This document shows, one piece after another, positions 18,246-26,140 of a DNA stretch of 64,000 nucleotides. The translations under genes and the position numbers were made by a program. The notes below the pieces were generated by a model. The model was not told the DNA's origin. It was given only the letters and a program-made list of their open reading frames with translations, and did no database searches. Origin of the DNA: Bordetella genomosp. 12 (lineage in GTDB: Bacteria; Pseudomonadota; Gammaproteobacteria; Burkholderiales; Burkholderiaceae_B); assembly GCF_002261355.1 (NCBI RefSeq), contig NZ_NEVU01000002.1:1-64000 (forward strand), written 5' to 3'. Positions within the stretch are counted from its first letter, which is position 1, and every line of letters begins with the position of its first letter.

Positions 18246-19514
18246 TTGGTTAATCCTTTGCTGTCTGTTGTCGAACGTAAACTCGCCGCGCTGCCGGTGT
18301 CCGTGCAACTCCAAATGCCTGACGGAACCGTTTTGGGGCCGCCCGATGCCAAGGTGCGATTCGCCGCCCGTGACAAGGGGGCGCTGGCCCACCTGGCCGA
18401 AGGCGGGGTGGGCGTGCTGGGCCAGGACTACGTCGAAGGGCGGATTGATATCCAGGGCAGCATGCGCGATGTGATGGCGGCGGCAGCCGCGCTATTGCCG
18501 GGTTCGCCGGTGGAGGCCGCGCGCGGCGGCTGGCTGACCGACCTGATACGCAAGGTGTCCTCGGTCTGGCGGCACTCCGTCGAGCGGGATGCCAAGCAGA
18601 TCGAATTTCACTACGACCTGTCGGATGATTTCTACGCCTTGTGGCTGGATCCCCGGCGCGTCTATTCCTGCGCCTATTACCGCGAGCCCGACATGACGCT
18701 GGCGCAGGCCCAGGAGGCCAAGCTGGACCTCATTTGCCGCAAGCTGCGCTTGCGTGCGGGCGAGCGTTTTCTCGATGTGGGGGCGGGCTGGGGCGGCTTG
18801 CTGCTGTGGGCCGCCGAGAACTACGGCGTGGATGCCACGGGCATTACGCTCTCGCGCAACCAGCATGCCCACGTCAACCGCCTGATCGAGGCCAAGGGGC
18901 TGTCCGGGCGGGTGCGGATGGAATTGCTGGACTACCGCAAACTCGATGAGAGCCAGCCCTACGACAAGATCGCCTCCGTGGGCATGTTCGAGCACGTGGG
19001 CCGGGCCCAGTTGCCGGGCTACTTCGCCAAGCTGCGCAATCTGGTCAAGCCAGGCGGCCTCATCATGAACCACGGCATCACCGCCGCCGGCCTGTACAAC
19101 TCGGAGCTGGGCAGCGGCATGGGCGAGTTCATCGAGAAGTATATTTTCCCGGGGGGCGAGCTCACGCACATCAGCAGCGTGCTGGAGGCCGTGACGGGGG
19201 GCGGCCTGGAGGCGGGTGACGTCGAGAATCTGCGGCCCCATTACGCGCGCACCCTGTGGGCCTGGAGCGATGAGCTCGAGTCCCGGCTGGATGAGGCTTC
19301 GCGCATTCTCTCGGGTGAGCAGGGCGCGCGGTCGCTGCGCGCCTACCGGCTCTATCTGGCGGGTTGCGCCATGGCGTTCGACCATGGCTGGATAGCCCTG
19401 CACCAGTTGCTGGTCACCACGCCTGCCAAGGGCGATAACCTGGAGCTCGACTATCCCGCCGATCGGCAGTATCCCTGGCGGCGCGAGTACATGTATCAGG
19501 ACGTCAAAGCCTGA
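18246..19514 (+). CDS. cfa: Cyclopropane-fatty-acyl-phospholipid synthase
   Basis: 422 aa from a TTG at 18246, chosen because GGAG (18236-18239) sits 6 nt upstream; a GTG at 18234 is the alternative. SAM-dependent methyltransferase motifs: FLDVGAGWGGLLLWAAENYG (motif I), GITLSRNQHAHV, YDKIASVGMFEHVG. The family pattern YSCAYYREPDMTLAQAQEAKLD and the bicarbonate-site-like residues near the active site are present. The enzyme adds a methylene bridge to unsaturated acyl chains in membrane phospholipids, usually in stationary phase, acid or other stress. Ends in a strong terminator. Confidence 0.95.
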   Translation: MVNPLLSVVERKLAALPVSVQLQMPDGTVLGPPDAKVRFAARDKGALAHLAEGGVGVLGQDYVEGRIDIQGSMRDVMAAAAALLPGSPVEAARGGWLTDLIRKVSSVWRHSVERDAKQIEFHYDLSDDFYALWLDPRRVYSCAYYREPDMTLAQAQEAKLDLICRKLRLRAGERFLDVGAGWGGLLLWAAENYGVDATGITLSRNQHAHVNRLIEAKGLSGRVRMELLDYRKLDESQPYDKIASVGMFEHVGRAQLPGYFAKLRNLVKPGGLIMNHGITAAGLYNSELGSGMGEFIEKYIFPGGELTHISSVLEAVTGGGLEAGDVENLRPHYARTLWAWSDELESRLDEASRILSGEQGARSLRAYRLYLAGCAMAFDHGWIALHQLLVTTPAKGDNLELDYPADRQYPWRREYMYQDVKA

Positions 19515-19534
19515 GGCCCTGTTTCAGCCCGCAG

Positions 19535-19559
19535 CAGCCCCGCAAGGGGCTGTTTTTTT
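19535..19559 (+). terminator. Rho-independent terminator of cfa
   Basis: CAGCCCC (19535-19541), loop GCAA, GGGGCTG (19546-19552), then seven Ts (19553-19559), 21 nt after the cfa stop. Confidence 0.92.
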
Positions 19560-20020
19560 GGGCGGAGACCCGCGAATCGGCCGGCCTCAGACCGACTTTA
19601 CCCCGGCAAAATCCTGTGAATTGGTAACTTAATGAAACGCGCTGGGCGCATTTTTTGTTGCACTGCAATGGCAGGGAGGATGCCCGAGTGGCCGCCCTCT
19701 GCCCTGGGATTTTCCCTAGGCTGTTTTTGCCCGAATTGCTACTAAATGTAATGGCTTGAGCTTGGTCGCGTCGTCAAAATCATCTAACATGCAGGCTTCT
19801 TCATTGAGTTTCTTTCAATTTTCTGCGCTTTGATTGCCGGGGTCTGCCCGCAGACAAAGTGCTGTCATTTGGAAAACCGGCCATCCCGGTCGTGTTTTCT
19901 GCTGTGAGTGTCGGTTTGTATTGGCGGTTTTGCCCGTCTTCCGCACAACCCCCTTAGCTCCACGGCATGGCCTGCGACTCCCGCGATGGCTGTGTCCCTG
20001 AACCTATGGAGGCAAAAGCC
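19560..20020 (+). other. Long intergenic region upstream of proX
   Basis: About 460 nt without a supported gene, noticeably more AT-rich than its surroundings in the second half. It carries a promoter candidate at 19762-19790 and the proX ribosome binding site. A 225-nt untranslated leader would result, long enough for regulation, but I saw no recognisable riboswitch. A tRNA-like fragment near 19676-19700 (GATGCCCGAGTGG) does not extend into a cloverleaf. Confidence 0.4.
19762..19790 (+). promoter_or_regulatory. Candidate promoter of proXWV
   Basis: TTGGTC (19762-19767) and TAACAT (19785-19790) with a 17-nt spacer. Predicted start near 19797. Match is moderate; osmotic control is expected from the operon's function but not shown by the sequence. 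Confidence 0.45.
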
Positions 20021-21016
20021 ATGCGTTTTACCCCCCTCAAGGCCCTGGCCGCTACGGCCGTTCTTTCGGTTTTTGCTGGTGCGGCTCATGCCGCCCCGCA
20101 ATGCGAAATCAAGCGTCCCGTGAAGTTCGGCGGGATGAACTGGGAATCCAATCTGGTCCTGGTCGATGTAGAGCGTTTCATCATGGAAAAGGGCTATGGT
20201 TGCAAAACCGAAACCCTGCCGACTGAAACCTTGCCGGCGCTGGCAGCGCTCGAACGCGGTGATCTGGATATCAACACCGAGATCTGGCTGAACAGCGTGG
20301 CCGAACCCTGGGATCGCGCGCAAAAGACCGGTAAGGTCAAGCGCGTAGGCGACATTTACATGGGTGGCGAGGCCTGGTTTATTCCCCGCTACACCGCCGA
20401 GCGCTATCCGGAGCTGAAGTCGGCCGCCGATCTGCCCAAGTTCAAGGACAAGTTCAAAGATCCGGAAGAGCCAGGCAAAGGCCGTTTCTACGGTTGCCCG
20501 GCGGGCTGGGGTTGCGAAGTGACCAGCACCAATCTGTTCCATGCGCTCAAGCTGGACGACAGCTTCACGCTGTACTCCCCGGGTACGGGCGCGGCCCAGA
20601 AAGCGGCCTTGATGTCCGCCTATAAGCGCAAACAGGACGTGGTGTTCTATTACTGGTATCCCACGCCCCTGGTCGGCGCCATGGATCTGGTCAAGCTGGA
20701 AATGCCGCCTTATGACGCCGAAAAGCACAAGTGCCTGACCGCGCCCAAGTGCGATAACCCGCAGCCCAGCGCCTACCCGGAAAACCCGGTCTTTACCGCC
20801 GTGAACACCGCGTTCTCGAAAGAGGCGCCCCAGTTGACGGGCTTTTTGTCCAAGGTGAGCGTGCCGCGTGAGCAAATGGATGAAACGCTCGCTCACATGG
20901 AGTCCTCGGGCGACGATTCCGCCGACGTGGCGCAATGGTTCCTGAAGAACAAAGCCGACATCTGGAAAAAGTGGGTGCCCGCCGATGTGGCGACCCGCGT
21001 CGAGGCCTCGCTCTGA
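20021..21016 (+). CDS. proX: Glycine betaine/proline-type ABC substrate-binding protein
   Basis: 331 aa from the ATG at 20021, preceded by GGAGG (20008-20012). A signal peptide runs to about residue 24 (LKALAATAVLSVFAGAAHAAPQCEIKR would be cleaved after AHA). The OpuAC/ProX fold is indicated by PVKFGGMNWESNLVLVDVERF at the start, LERGDLDINTEIWLNSVAEPWD, RFYGCPAGWGCEVTSTN and VVFYYWYPTPLVG; the Trp-rich patches would form the aromatic cage for quaternary amines. It delivers a compatible solute to the ProW/ProV importer encoded next. The exact ligand (betaine, proline betaine, choline or ectoine) is not settled by sequence. Confidence 0.9.
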   Translation: MRFTPLKALAATAVLSVFAGAAHAAPQCEIKRPVKFGGMNWESNLVLVDVERFIMEKGYGCKTETLPTETLPALAALERGDLDINTEIWLNSVAEPWDRAQKTGKVKRVGDIYMGGEAWFIPRYTAERYPELKSAADLPKFKDKFKDPEEPGKGRFYGCPAGWGCEVTSTNLFHALKLDDSFTLYSPGTGAAQKAALMSAYKRKQDVVFYYWYPTPLVGAMDLVKLEMPPYDAEKHKCLTAPKCDNPQPSAYPENPVFTAVNTAFSKEAPQLTGFLSKVSVPREQMDETLAHMESSGDDSADVAQWFLKNKADIWKKWVPADVATRVEASL

Positions 21017-21027
21017 GGTCAAGCTAG

Positions 21028-21048
21028 CCGGCCCCTCCCCGGGGCCGG
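21028..21048 (+). repeat. Hairpin between proX and proW
   Basis: CCGGCCCC (21028-21035) and GGGGCCGG (21041-21048) form an 8-bp stem 11 nt after the proX stop, with no T-tract. It may protect the proX message end and so raise the amount of binding protein relative to the permease. This is an inference from other binding-protein operons. Confidence 0.5.
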
Positions 21049-21155
21049 GGACGACCCCCGTCCCAGTCCAGCCGACCTGGCTGTGAAGTTTCCCGAGCAT
21101 GCCCCGCCGGCCGTGACGGCCTGCGCATGCAATCTCCCGGAAGAGGAGTTCTCTG

Positions 21156-22013
21156 ATGTTTCCTGAATGGATACCCGCGAAATCCGTTCGTGGGGCGATC
21201 GACGGCTTTGTCGATCACCTCGTGACCAACTACGCCGATACGCTCGAAGCCGTGGCCAGCCCGGTGCTCAAGGTGCTGGTCTGGCTTGAGCAAGTGCTGC
21301 GCACCTCGCCCTGGTGGGCGGTGGTGCTGGCGACCGTGGCCATCGCCTGGCTGGTCAGCCGCCGTATCGGCCTGAGCGTGGCCATGGGCGCGCTGCTGTG
21401 CGTGATCGGCTTTCTCGGTCTGTGGGATGCCGGCATGCAGACGCTGGCGCTGATGATCATGGCCGCTGGCCTGTCGGTGATCATCGGGATCCCGCTGGGC
21501 ATCCTGATGGCGCGCGTGCACTGGCTGCGTTCCATCATGTTGCCCGTGCTGGACGTGATGCAGACCATGCCGAGCTTCGTCTATTTGATCCCTGTGGTGA
21601 TGCTCTTCGGCCTGGGCAAGATCCCGGCCTTGATCGCCACGGTCATCTATGCCGTGCCGCCGCTGATCCGCCTGACCGACCTGGGTATACGCCTGGTCGA
21701 TCGCGAGGTGCTTGAAGCCTCGCGCGCCTTCGGCGCCAACTCGCGCCAGCAGTTGTTCGGCGTGCAGTTGCCGCTGGCGCTGCCCAACATCATGGCTGGC
21801 GTGAACCAGACCACGATGATGGCGCTGTCCATGGTGGTGATTGCTTCCATGATCGGCGCGCGCGGGCTGGGCTACGAGGTGCTGTTGGGCATCAACCGCC
21901 TGGAAGTGGGCCGCGGCCTGCTCGCGGGCCTGGGTATCGTGGTGCTGGCGGTATTGTTTGATCGTATTACGCAGTCTTATGGGCAGCGTGTGCGTGTGGG
22001 AGGCCACCGATGA
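21156..22013 (+). CDS. proW: Betaine-type ABC transporter permease
   Basis: 285 aa with five to six membrane segments. A ribosome binding site AGAGGAG lies before the ATG. The BPD-type permease EAA loop is visible: DLGIRLVDREVLEASRAFGANSRQQLFGVQLPLALPNIMAGVNQTTMMALSMVV. MQTMPSFVYLIPVVMLFGLGKIPALIATVIYAVPPLIRLT is typical of ProW/OpuAB. It forms the channel in the inner membrane and overlaps proV by 4 nt (ATGA). Confidence 0.95.
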   Translation: MFPEWIPAKSVRGAIDGFVDHLVTNYADTLEAVASPVLKVLVWLEQVLRTSPWWAVVLATVAIAWLVSRRIGLSVAMGALLCVIGFLGLWDAGMQTLALMIMAAGLSVIIGIPLGILMARVHWLRSIMLPVLDVMQTMPSFVYLIPVVMLFGLGKIPALIATVIYAVPPLIRLTDLGIRLVDREVLEASRAFGANSRQQLFGVQLPLALPNIMAGVNQTTMMALSMVVIASMIGARGLGYEVLLGINRLEVGRGLLAGLGIVVLAVLFDRITQSYGQRVRVGGHR

Positions 22014-23263
22014 GCAAGATTGAAGTCAAGAATATCTACAAGATCTTCGGGCCGCATCCGCAGAAATGCCTCAAGGCGGCTCAGGACGGCATCAGCAAGG
22101 AAGCGCTGCTGGCTGAAACGGGCCATACGCTGGGCCTGCGCAATATCAGCCTGTCGATCGACGAAGGCAGCATTTTCGTCATCATGGGGCTGTCCGGCTC
22201 GGGCAAGTCCACATTGATCCGCCATTTCAATCGCCTGATCGAGCCCAGCGCGGGCCAGATCCTGGTCGACGGCGTGGACGTGGTCAGCCTGAACAAGCGC
22301 GACCTGGAGACCTTCCGCCAGAAAAAGATGAGCATGGTGTTTCAGCGCTTCGGCTTGTTCCCGCATCGCACGGTGCTGGACAACGCGGCCTACGGCCTGG
22401 CGGTGCAGGGCGTGTCGCGCTCGGAGCGCGAACAGCGTGCCCGCCACTGGCTGGAGCAAGTGGGTCTGACCGGCTTCGAGTCGCAGTATCCTCATCAGCT
22501 CTCCGGCGGGATGCAGCAGCGCGTGGGCCTGGCCCGCGCCCTGGCCACGGACGCCGAAATCCTGCTGATGGACGAGGCCTTCTCGGCGCTGGATCCCTTG
22601 ATCCGGCGCGAGATGCAGGACCATCTCTTGCAACTGCAGGCCAAGTTGAACAAGACCATCGTCTTCATCACCCATGATCTGGACGAAGCGCTGCGCCTGG
22701 GCAACCGCATCGCCATTCTCAAGGATGGCGAGCTGGTGCAGGAGGGCACGCCGGAAGACATTCTGCTGAGCCCGGCCAACGACTATGTGCAGGCTTTCCT
22801 GCAAGATGTGAACCGCACCAAGGTGCTCAACGCCGCCCACGCGGTGAATCCTTCGCGGTTGACGCTGACGATGCGTTCGCGCCCGGCGCACTCGCTCGAA
22901 CGCATGCAGGCGCTGAATTACGAGTACGCGCCGGTGCTCGACGGCAAGCGGCTGGCGGGCATCCTGACGGAACAGGCGGCCATGCTGGCGCAGCAAGAAG
23001 GCGCGCGCGATGTGTCGCGCTATGTCGAGGACCTGGCTTCCGTGCCCGCCACGGCGGGCCTGGATCAGGTGCTGTCTCAACTGGTGCACAGCGATCAGCC
23101 GGTTGCGGTCACCGGTGAGGATGACGAGTTCCTGGGCATGCTCTCGCGCAAGAAAGTCGTTGAATTGGTCGCGCCTGTCGTGGCCGAGAACAACGACGCG
23201 GCCTCCCAGACCGCGCCGGCCGATCCGCTCGATCCGGTGGATCCGCAAAAGCTCGCAGGCTGA
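22010..23263 (+). CDS. proV: Betaine-type ABC transporter ATPase with CBS domains
   Basis: 417 aa. Walker A GLSGSGKST, signature LSGGMQQRV, Walker B EILLMDEAFSALDP and the switch His region FITHDLDEAL are all present. The region KNIYKIFGPHPQKCLKAAQDGISKEALLAETGHTLGLRN is the characteristic ProV/OpuAA N-terminus. After about residue 280 a tandem CBS module follows (YAPVLDGKRLAGILTEQAAM and VAVTGEDDEFLGMLSRKKVV), which in OpuA homologues senses ionic strength or nucleotides. Last gene of proXWV, closed by the hairpin at 23301. Confidence 0.95.
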   Translation: MSKIEVKNIYKIFGPHPQKCLKAAQDGISKEALLAETGHTLGLRNISLSIDEGSIFVIMGLSGSGKSTLIRHFNRLIEPSAGQILVDGVDVVSLNKRDLETFRQKKMSMVFQRFGLFPHRTVLDNAAYGLAVQGVSRSEREQRARHWLEQVGLTGFESQYPHQLSGGMQQRVGLARALATDAEILLMDEAFSALDPLIRREMQDHLLQLQAKLNKTIVFITHDLDEALRLGNRIAILKDGELVQEGTPEDILLSPANDYVQAFLQDVNRTKVLNAAHAVNPSRLTLTMRSRPAHSLERMQALNYEYAPVLDGKRLAGILTEQAAMLAQQEGARDVSRYVEDLASVPATAGLDQVLSQLVHSDQPVAVTGEDDEFLGMLSRKKVVELVAPVVAENNDAASQTAPADPLDPVDPQKLAG

Positions 23264-23300
23264 GCCCGCCTGCCTGGGCAGGGCGTGCTGGCACGGCTAT

Positions 23301-23337
23301 GATGAGGCCCCCCGGCCATCGACCGGGGGGCCTCATC
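23301..23337 (+). terminator. Strong hairpin after proV
   Basis: Perfect 15-bp arms, GATGAGGCCCCCCGG (23301-23315) and its complement (23323-23337), with a 7-nt loop. Only TTCTAT follows, so the U-tract is weak. It lies 38 nt after proV and only 16 nt before the tautomerase start. Confidence 0.65.
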
Positions 23338-23353
23338 TTCTATGGAGACCGCC

Positions 23354-23728
23354 ATGCCCATCTTGAATGTCCAGATCATGCAGGGCCATGCGCCCGCCGC
23401 CAAAGCCACCTTGCTCAAGGCACTCAGCCAGGCTGTCGTCGACAGCATCGGCGCGCCCGTGGCCAGCGTGCGTATCACCCTGGCCGAAGTGCCCGCCGAA
23501 CATGTCATCGTGGCCGGTGAGCTGGGCAAGGACATGGCGCTCATCCTGGTGGACCTGATTGCGGGCCGGACGGCCGAACTCAAGGCCGCCCTGATCGCCG
23601 CCCTCAATCAGGCCGCGTGCGACAGCCTGGGCCTCAGCGGCCAGGATGTCAGGGTGGTGTTGCACGACGTGCCCAAGACCGACATGGGCGTGGCCAACGG
23701 CTTGAGCGCCGCGGCAGCCGGCCGCTGA
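23354..23728 (+). CDS. Tandem 4-oxalocrotonate-tautomerase-like protein
   Basis: 124 aa. The ATG at 23354 is chosen over 23342 because GGAG (23344-23347) has correct spacing and because it places Pro directly after Met, as the tautomerase superfamily needs an N-terminal catalytic proline. Residues 2-56 and 60-118 are two copies of a 4-OT-like unit: compare KALSQAVVDSIG...SVRITLAEVPAEHVIVAGE with AALNQAACDSLG...DVRVVLHDVPKTDMGVANG. Arg40 (39 after Met removal) matches the catalytic Arg39 position. The second unit lacks Pro1. Such fused tautomerases act on small keto/enol acids; the substrate is unknown. Confidence 0.85.
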   Translation: MPILNVQIMQGHAPAAKATLLKALSQAVVDSIGAPVASVRITLAEVPAEHVIVAGELGKDMALILVDLIAGRTAELKAALIAALNQAACDSLGLSGQDVRVVLHDVPKTDMGVANGLSAAAAGR

Positions 23729-23776
23729 GCCGCGAGTATGATGTCCTCCAGAAATACATCATCAAGGAGGAGCATC

Positions 23777-24958
23777 ATGAAAGAAGTTTTGGTCATCGCC
23801 GGCGCGCGCAGCGCCATCGGAGATTTCGGTGGCGCGCTCAAGGATGTGCCGCCCTGCGATCTGGCCGCCACGGTCATGCGCGAGGCGCTCAACCGCGCCG
23901 GCGTCAGTGGCGACGAGGTTGGCCATGTCGCCGTTGGCAACGTCATTTGCACCGAGCCGCGCGATATGTATTTGTCGCGCGTTGCCGCCATCAGCGCCGG
24001 CATCGGCAAGCAAACGCCGGCTTTCAACGTCAACCGCCTGTGCGGTTCCGGTCTGCAGGCCGTGGTGTCGGCGGCGCAGTGTGTCATGCTGGGCGATGCC
24101 GAGATTGCCGTGGCGGCAGGCGCCGAGAGCATGAGCCGGGCGCCGTATATCGCCCAGGGCCACCGTTGGGGCGCGCGCATGGGCGACAGCGTCATGGTGG
24201 ACATGATGACCGGCGCGCTATCGGATCCCTTTGGCCGCATGCACATGGGCGTGACGGCGGAAAACGTGGCGGCGCGTTTCGGCATCAGCCGGGCCGATCA
24301 GGATGCCTTGGCCGCCGAGTCGCACCGGCGCGCCAGCGCGGCGATCGCCGCGGGCCATTTCAAGGACCAGATCGTGCCGGTCACTCTCAAGACCCGTAAG
24401 GGCGATGTGGTGTTCGACGTCGACGAGCATGTCCGCGCCGACGTCAACGTCGAAAGCCTGTCCAAGCTCAAACCGGTATTCCAGAAAGAAAACGGCACGG
24501 TGACCGCCGGCAATGCCTCGGGTCTGAACGACGGCGCGGGTGCGCTCGTGCTCATGGAAGGCGGCGCGGCGGCGCGGCGCGGGATCAAACCGCTGGCGCG
24601 TCTGGTAGCCTATGCCCACTCGGGCGTGGATCCGGAAATCATGGGGATCGGACCCGTGCCGGCGACCCAGGCTGCGCTCCAGCGCGCGGGCCTGACGGTG
24701 GACCAGCTCGACGTCATTGAGGCCAATGAGGCGTTTGCGGCCCAGGCCTGCGCGGTGACGCGCGAGCTCAGGATGGACCCGGCCAAGGTCAATCCCAACG
24801 GCAGCGGCATCAGCCTGGGCCATCCGATCGGCGCAACAGGCGCCATCATCACGATCAAGGCGCTCTACGAGCTGCAGCGCATCCAGGGCCGTTATGCGCT
24901 GGTGACGATGTGCATCGGGGGCGGGCAGGGCATCGCGGCGGTCTTCGAGCGGGTGTGA
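23777..24958 (+). CDS. Thiolase / acetyl-CoA C-acyltransferase
   Basis: 393 aa from the ATG at 23777 with an ideal AAGGAGG site (23764-23770). Thiolase signatures: NRLCGSGLQAVVSAAQ with the acyl-accepting Cys, GLNDGAGALVLMEGG, EANEAFAAQAC, NPNGSGISLGHPIGATGA with the catalytic His, and MCIGGGQG with the second Cys. It either condenses two acetyl-CoA or cleaves 3-ketoacyl-CoA; biosynthetic versus degradative use cannot be told from sequence. No phaB or beta-oxidation partner is adjacent, so its pathway is open. Convergent with the toxin-like gene, 13 nt apart. Confidence 0.93.
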   Translation: MKEVLVIAGARSAIGDFGGALKDVPPCDLAATVMREALNRAGVSGDEVGHVAVGNVICTEPRDMYLSRVAAISAGIGKQTPAFNVNRLCGSGLQAVVSAAQCVMLGDAEIAVAAGAESMSRAPYIAQGHRWGARMGDSVMVDMMTGALSDPFGRMHMGVTAENVAARFGISRADQDALAAESHRRASAAIAAGHFKDQIVPVTLKTRKGDVVFDVDEHVRADVNVESLSKLKPVFQKENGTVTAGNASGLNDGAGALVLMEGGAAARRGIKPLARLVAYAHSGVDPEIMGIGPVPATQAALQRAGLTVDQLDVIEANEAFAAQACAVTRELRMDPAKVNPNGSGISLGHPIGATGAIITIKALYELQRIQGRYALVTMCIGGGQGIAAVFERV

Positions 24959-24971
24959 GGCCCGCCGGGCG

Positions 24972-25592
24972 TCAATAGCTGATCGACTCGATACGGTAGG
25001 CGGCCTGACCGGTGCTCAGCCGGCCCCGCGGCTGCTTGCTGTTCAGCGTCAGGCGCAGCGTACTGCCCAGCCGGAAGGCCAGCAGCAGCTGGTCGGTTTG
25101 CGGGCTGGACAGGGCGGCGTCAAGGCAGCCGGCCGCCACGGGCTGGCCGCGCTGGCTAAAGCGGGCGCAGGCTTTTCCGAGCGGACGTTCGAGCGCGCTG
25201 ACCTGCACGCCGACGTAATGGAGATGGCCCTGGGCGTCGGGGCGCGGCAGGCTGGGCCCGGGCCCGGCCTGCGCAATGGTGGACCAGGCCAGGCAGAGAT
25301 TGCGGGGCAGGCTGCCGGCCTCATCGGCCGTGGCCGTCACCAGCGTGCCGCCTTGCGGCCCGCTGAGGTATTTCCCGTCTACCAGGCCATATGTGCCCGC
25401 CGGCAGCCGCTGCAACCTGGCCAACAGCTCGGGTTGGCGTGCCTCGCGCAGGGACAGGGCGCGATAGAAGTCCGGGCAATGGCCATAGCCGGGCCCGATG
25501 AGCAGCGGCTCAGGCCAGGGCTGCGCCTGGACCGCCGTGCCGGCCAGGCAGGCCAGCCCCCCCAGCCATCGATGCAGCGCTCGCAGCGTCAT
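24972..25592 (-). CDS. Secreted pertussis-toxin S2/S3-like B-subunit protein
   Basis: 206 aa with a signal peptide (LGGLACLAGTAVQA). The mature protein follows the two-domain plan of pertussis toxin S2/S3 in order. First comes an APT-like lectin domain: GYGHCPDFYRALSLREAR, then AGTYGLVDGKYLSGPQGG and NLC; S3, as I remember it, reads AYGRCPNGTRALTVAELR, WSIYGLYDGTYLGQAYGG. Then an OB-fold: VQVSALER, KAC, RGQPVAAGC (S2: SGQPVIGAC), STLRLTL (S2: ISVRVHV) and a final YRIESIS (S2: YALTGIS). Cys39/Cys100 and Cys142/Cys156 would match two S2 disulfides; the third, C-terminal pair is absent. It starts 6 nt after the sibling gene at 25599. Identity is inferred from motifs, not from a search. Confidence 0.7.
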   Translation of the reverse strand: MTLRALHRWLGGLACLAGTAVQAQPWPEPLLIGPGYGHCPDFYRALSLREARQPELLARLQRLPAGTYGLVDGKYLSGPQGGTLVTATADEAGSLPRNLCLAWSTIAQAGPGPSLPRPDAQGHLHYVGVQVSALERPLGKACARFSQRGQPVAAGCLDAALSSPQTDQLLLAFRLGSTLRLTLNSKQPRGRLSTGQAAYRIESISY

Positions 25593-25598
25593 GTCGGG

Positions 25599-26054
25599 CT
25601 AGGGCTGAAGTTGCGTGATGCGGAAGGTCTCCTGGGTTTGCACCGGCGCATAGCGTTTGGTGTGATCCAGGTAGACCCGCAGCGGGCGCTGGCTCAGCAG
25701 GCTGTCTGCCAGGCGATAGGCCTCGGACGCAGGCATGCAGCCTGCCACGACCAGTTCATGCCCGCGCCCGAGTGCCGCGCAGATGAGATCCGCCCTGCGC
25801 TCGAGTGCCGTGACGCGGACATCGGAGTAACAGCCGATGCCGTTGGCATCCAGTTTGCGCCCTTGCGAGGCAGGGGCGGCGGCGCGATGGGCCGGTTCGC
25901 GCATGCCGCGCAGAACATCCAGCGCCCATTGGGGCGCCTGGTGGGAGCCGGGCACGGACTGCCCGAAGGGATAGGCCTGCGCCGGAGCGGGGCTGAGCAG
26001 GGCCAGCGCCAGCAAGCTGGCCAGTGCACGAGCCCGGAGGTAAGGGGGACGCAT
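25599..26054 (-). CDS. Secreted AB5-toxin B-subunit-like protein (PltB / pertussis S4-S5 type)
   Basis: 151 aa from the ATG at 26054; in-frame ATGs at 26087 and 26096 would lengthen the signal peptide. The signal peptide is ALASLLALALLSPAPAQA. After a linker of ~45 residues an OB-fold-like domain follows: CYSDVRVTALERRADLICAALGRGHELVVAGC, then LLSQRPLRVYLD and a final ETFRITQL. The same positions are QRPLRMFL in pertussis toxin S4 and VRIHV with VVAC in Salmonella PltB, as remembered. It also aligns with the C-terminal half of the neighbour at 24972 (ALER, C, AGC, LR, FRI/YRI), so the two are paralogues. Cys92 and Cys106 could form the conserved disulfide. No A subunit is adjacent. Confidence 0.65.
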   Translation of the reverse strand: MRPPYLRARALASLLALALLSPAPAQAYPFGQSVPGSHQAPQWALDVLRGMREPAHRAAAPASQGRKLDANGIGCYSDVRVTALERRADLICAALGRGHELVVAGCMPASEAYRLADSLLSQRPLRVYLDHTKRYAPVQTQETFRITQLQP

Positions 26055-26088
26055 ATGTTCGGTCCTGCAAATCAAAGGACCGAACATA
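26054..26088 (-). promoter_or_regulatory. Perfect 13-bp inverted repeat enclosing the ribosome binding site of the 26054 gene
   Basis: Arms TATGTTCGGTCCT and AGGACCGAACATA with a 9-nt spacer. On the minus strand the 3' arm contains AGGA, 8 nt before the ATG, and ends on the first base of that ATG. In RNA the ribosome binding site would be fully paired. As DNA it would also suit a dimeric repressor. No U-tract follows, so it is not a terminator. Confidence 0.65.
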
Positions 26089-26140
26089 CCCAGCATCCCG
26101 GCGGCGCATGGGCGCCCCGTCGGAGAATCAGGCCAGTCTG

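Noticed and set aside
19670..19735. tRNA-like fragment upstream of proX
   Set aside because: A D-arm-like GATGCCCGAGTGG occurs, but no acceptor stem, anticodon loop or TPsiC arm can be formed.
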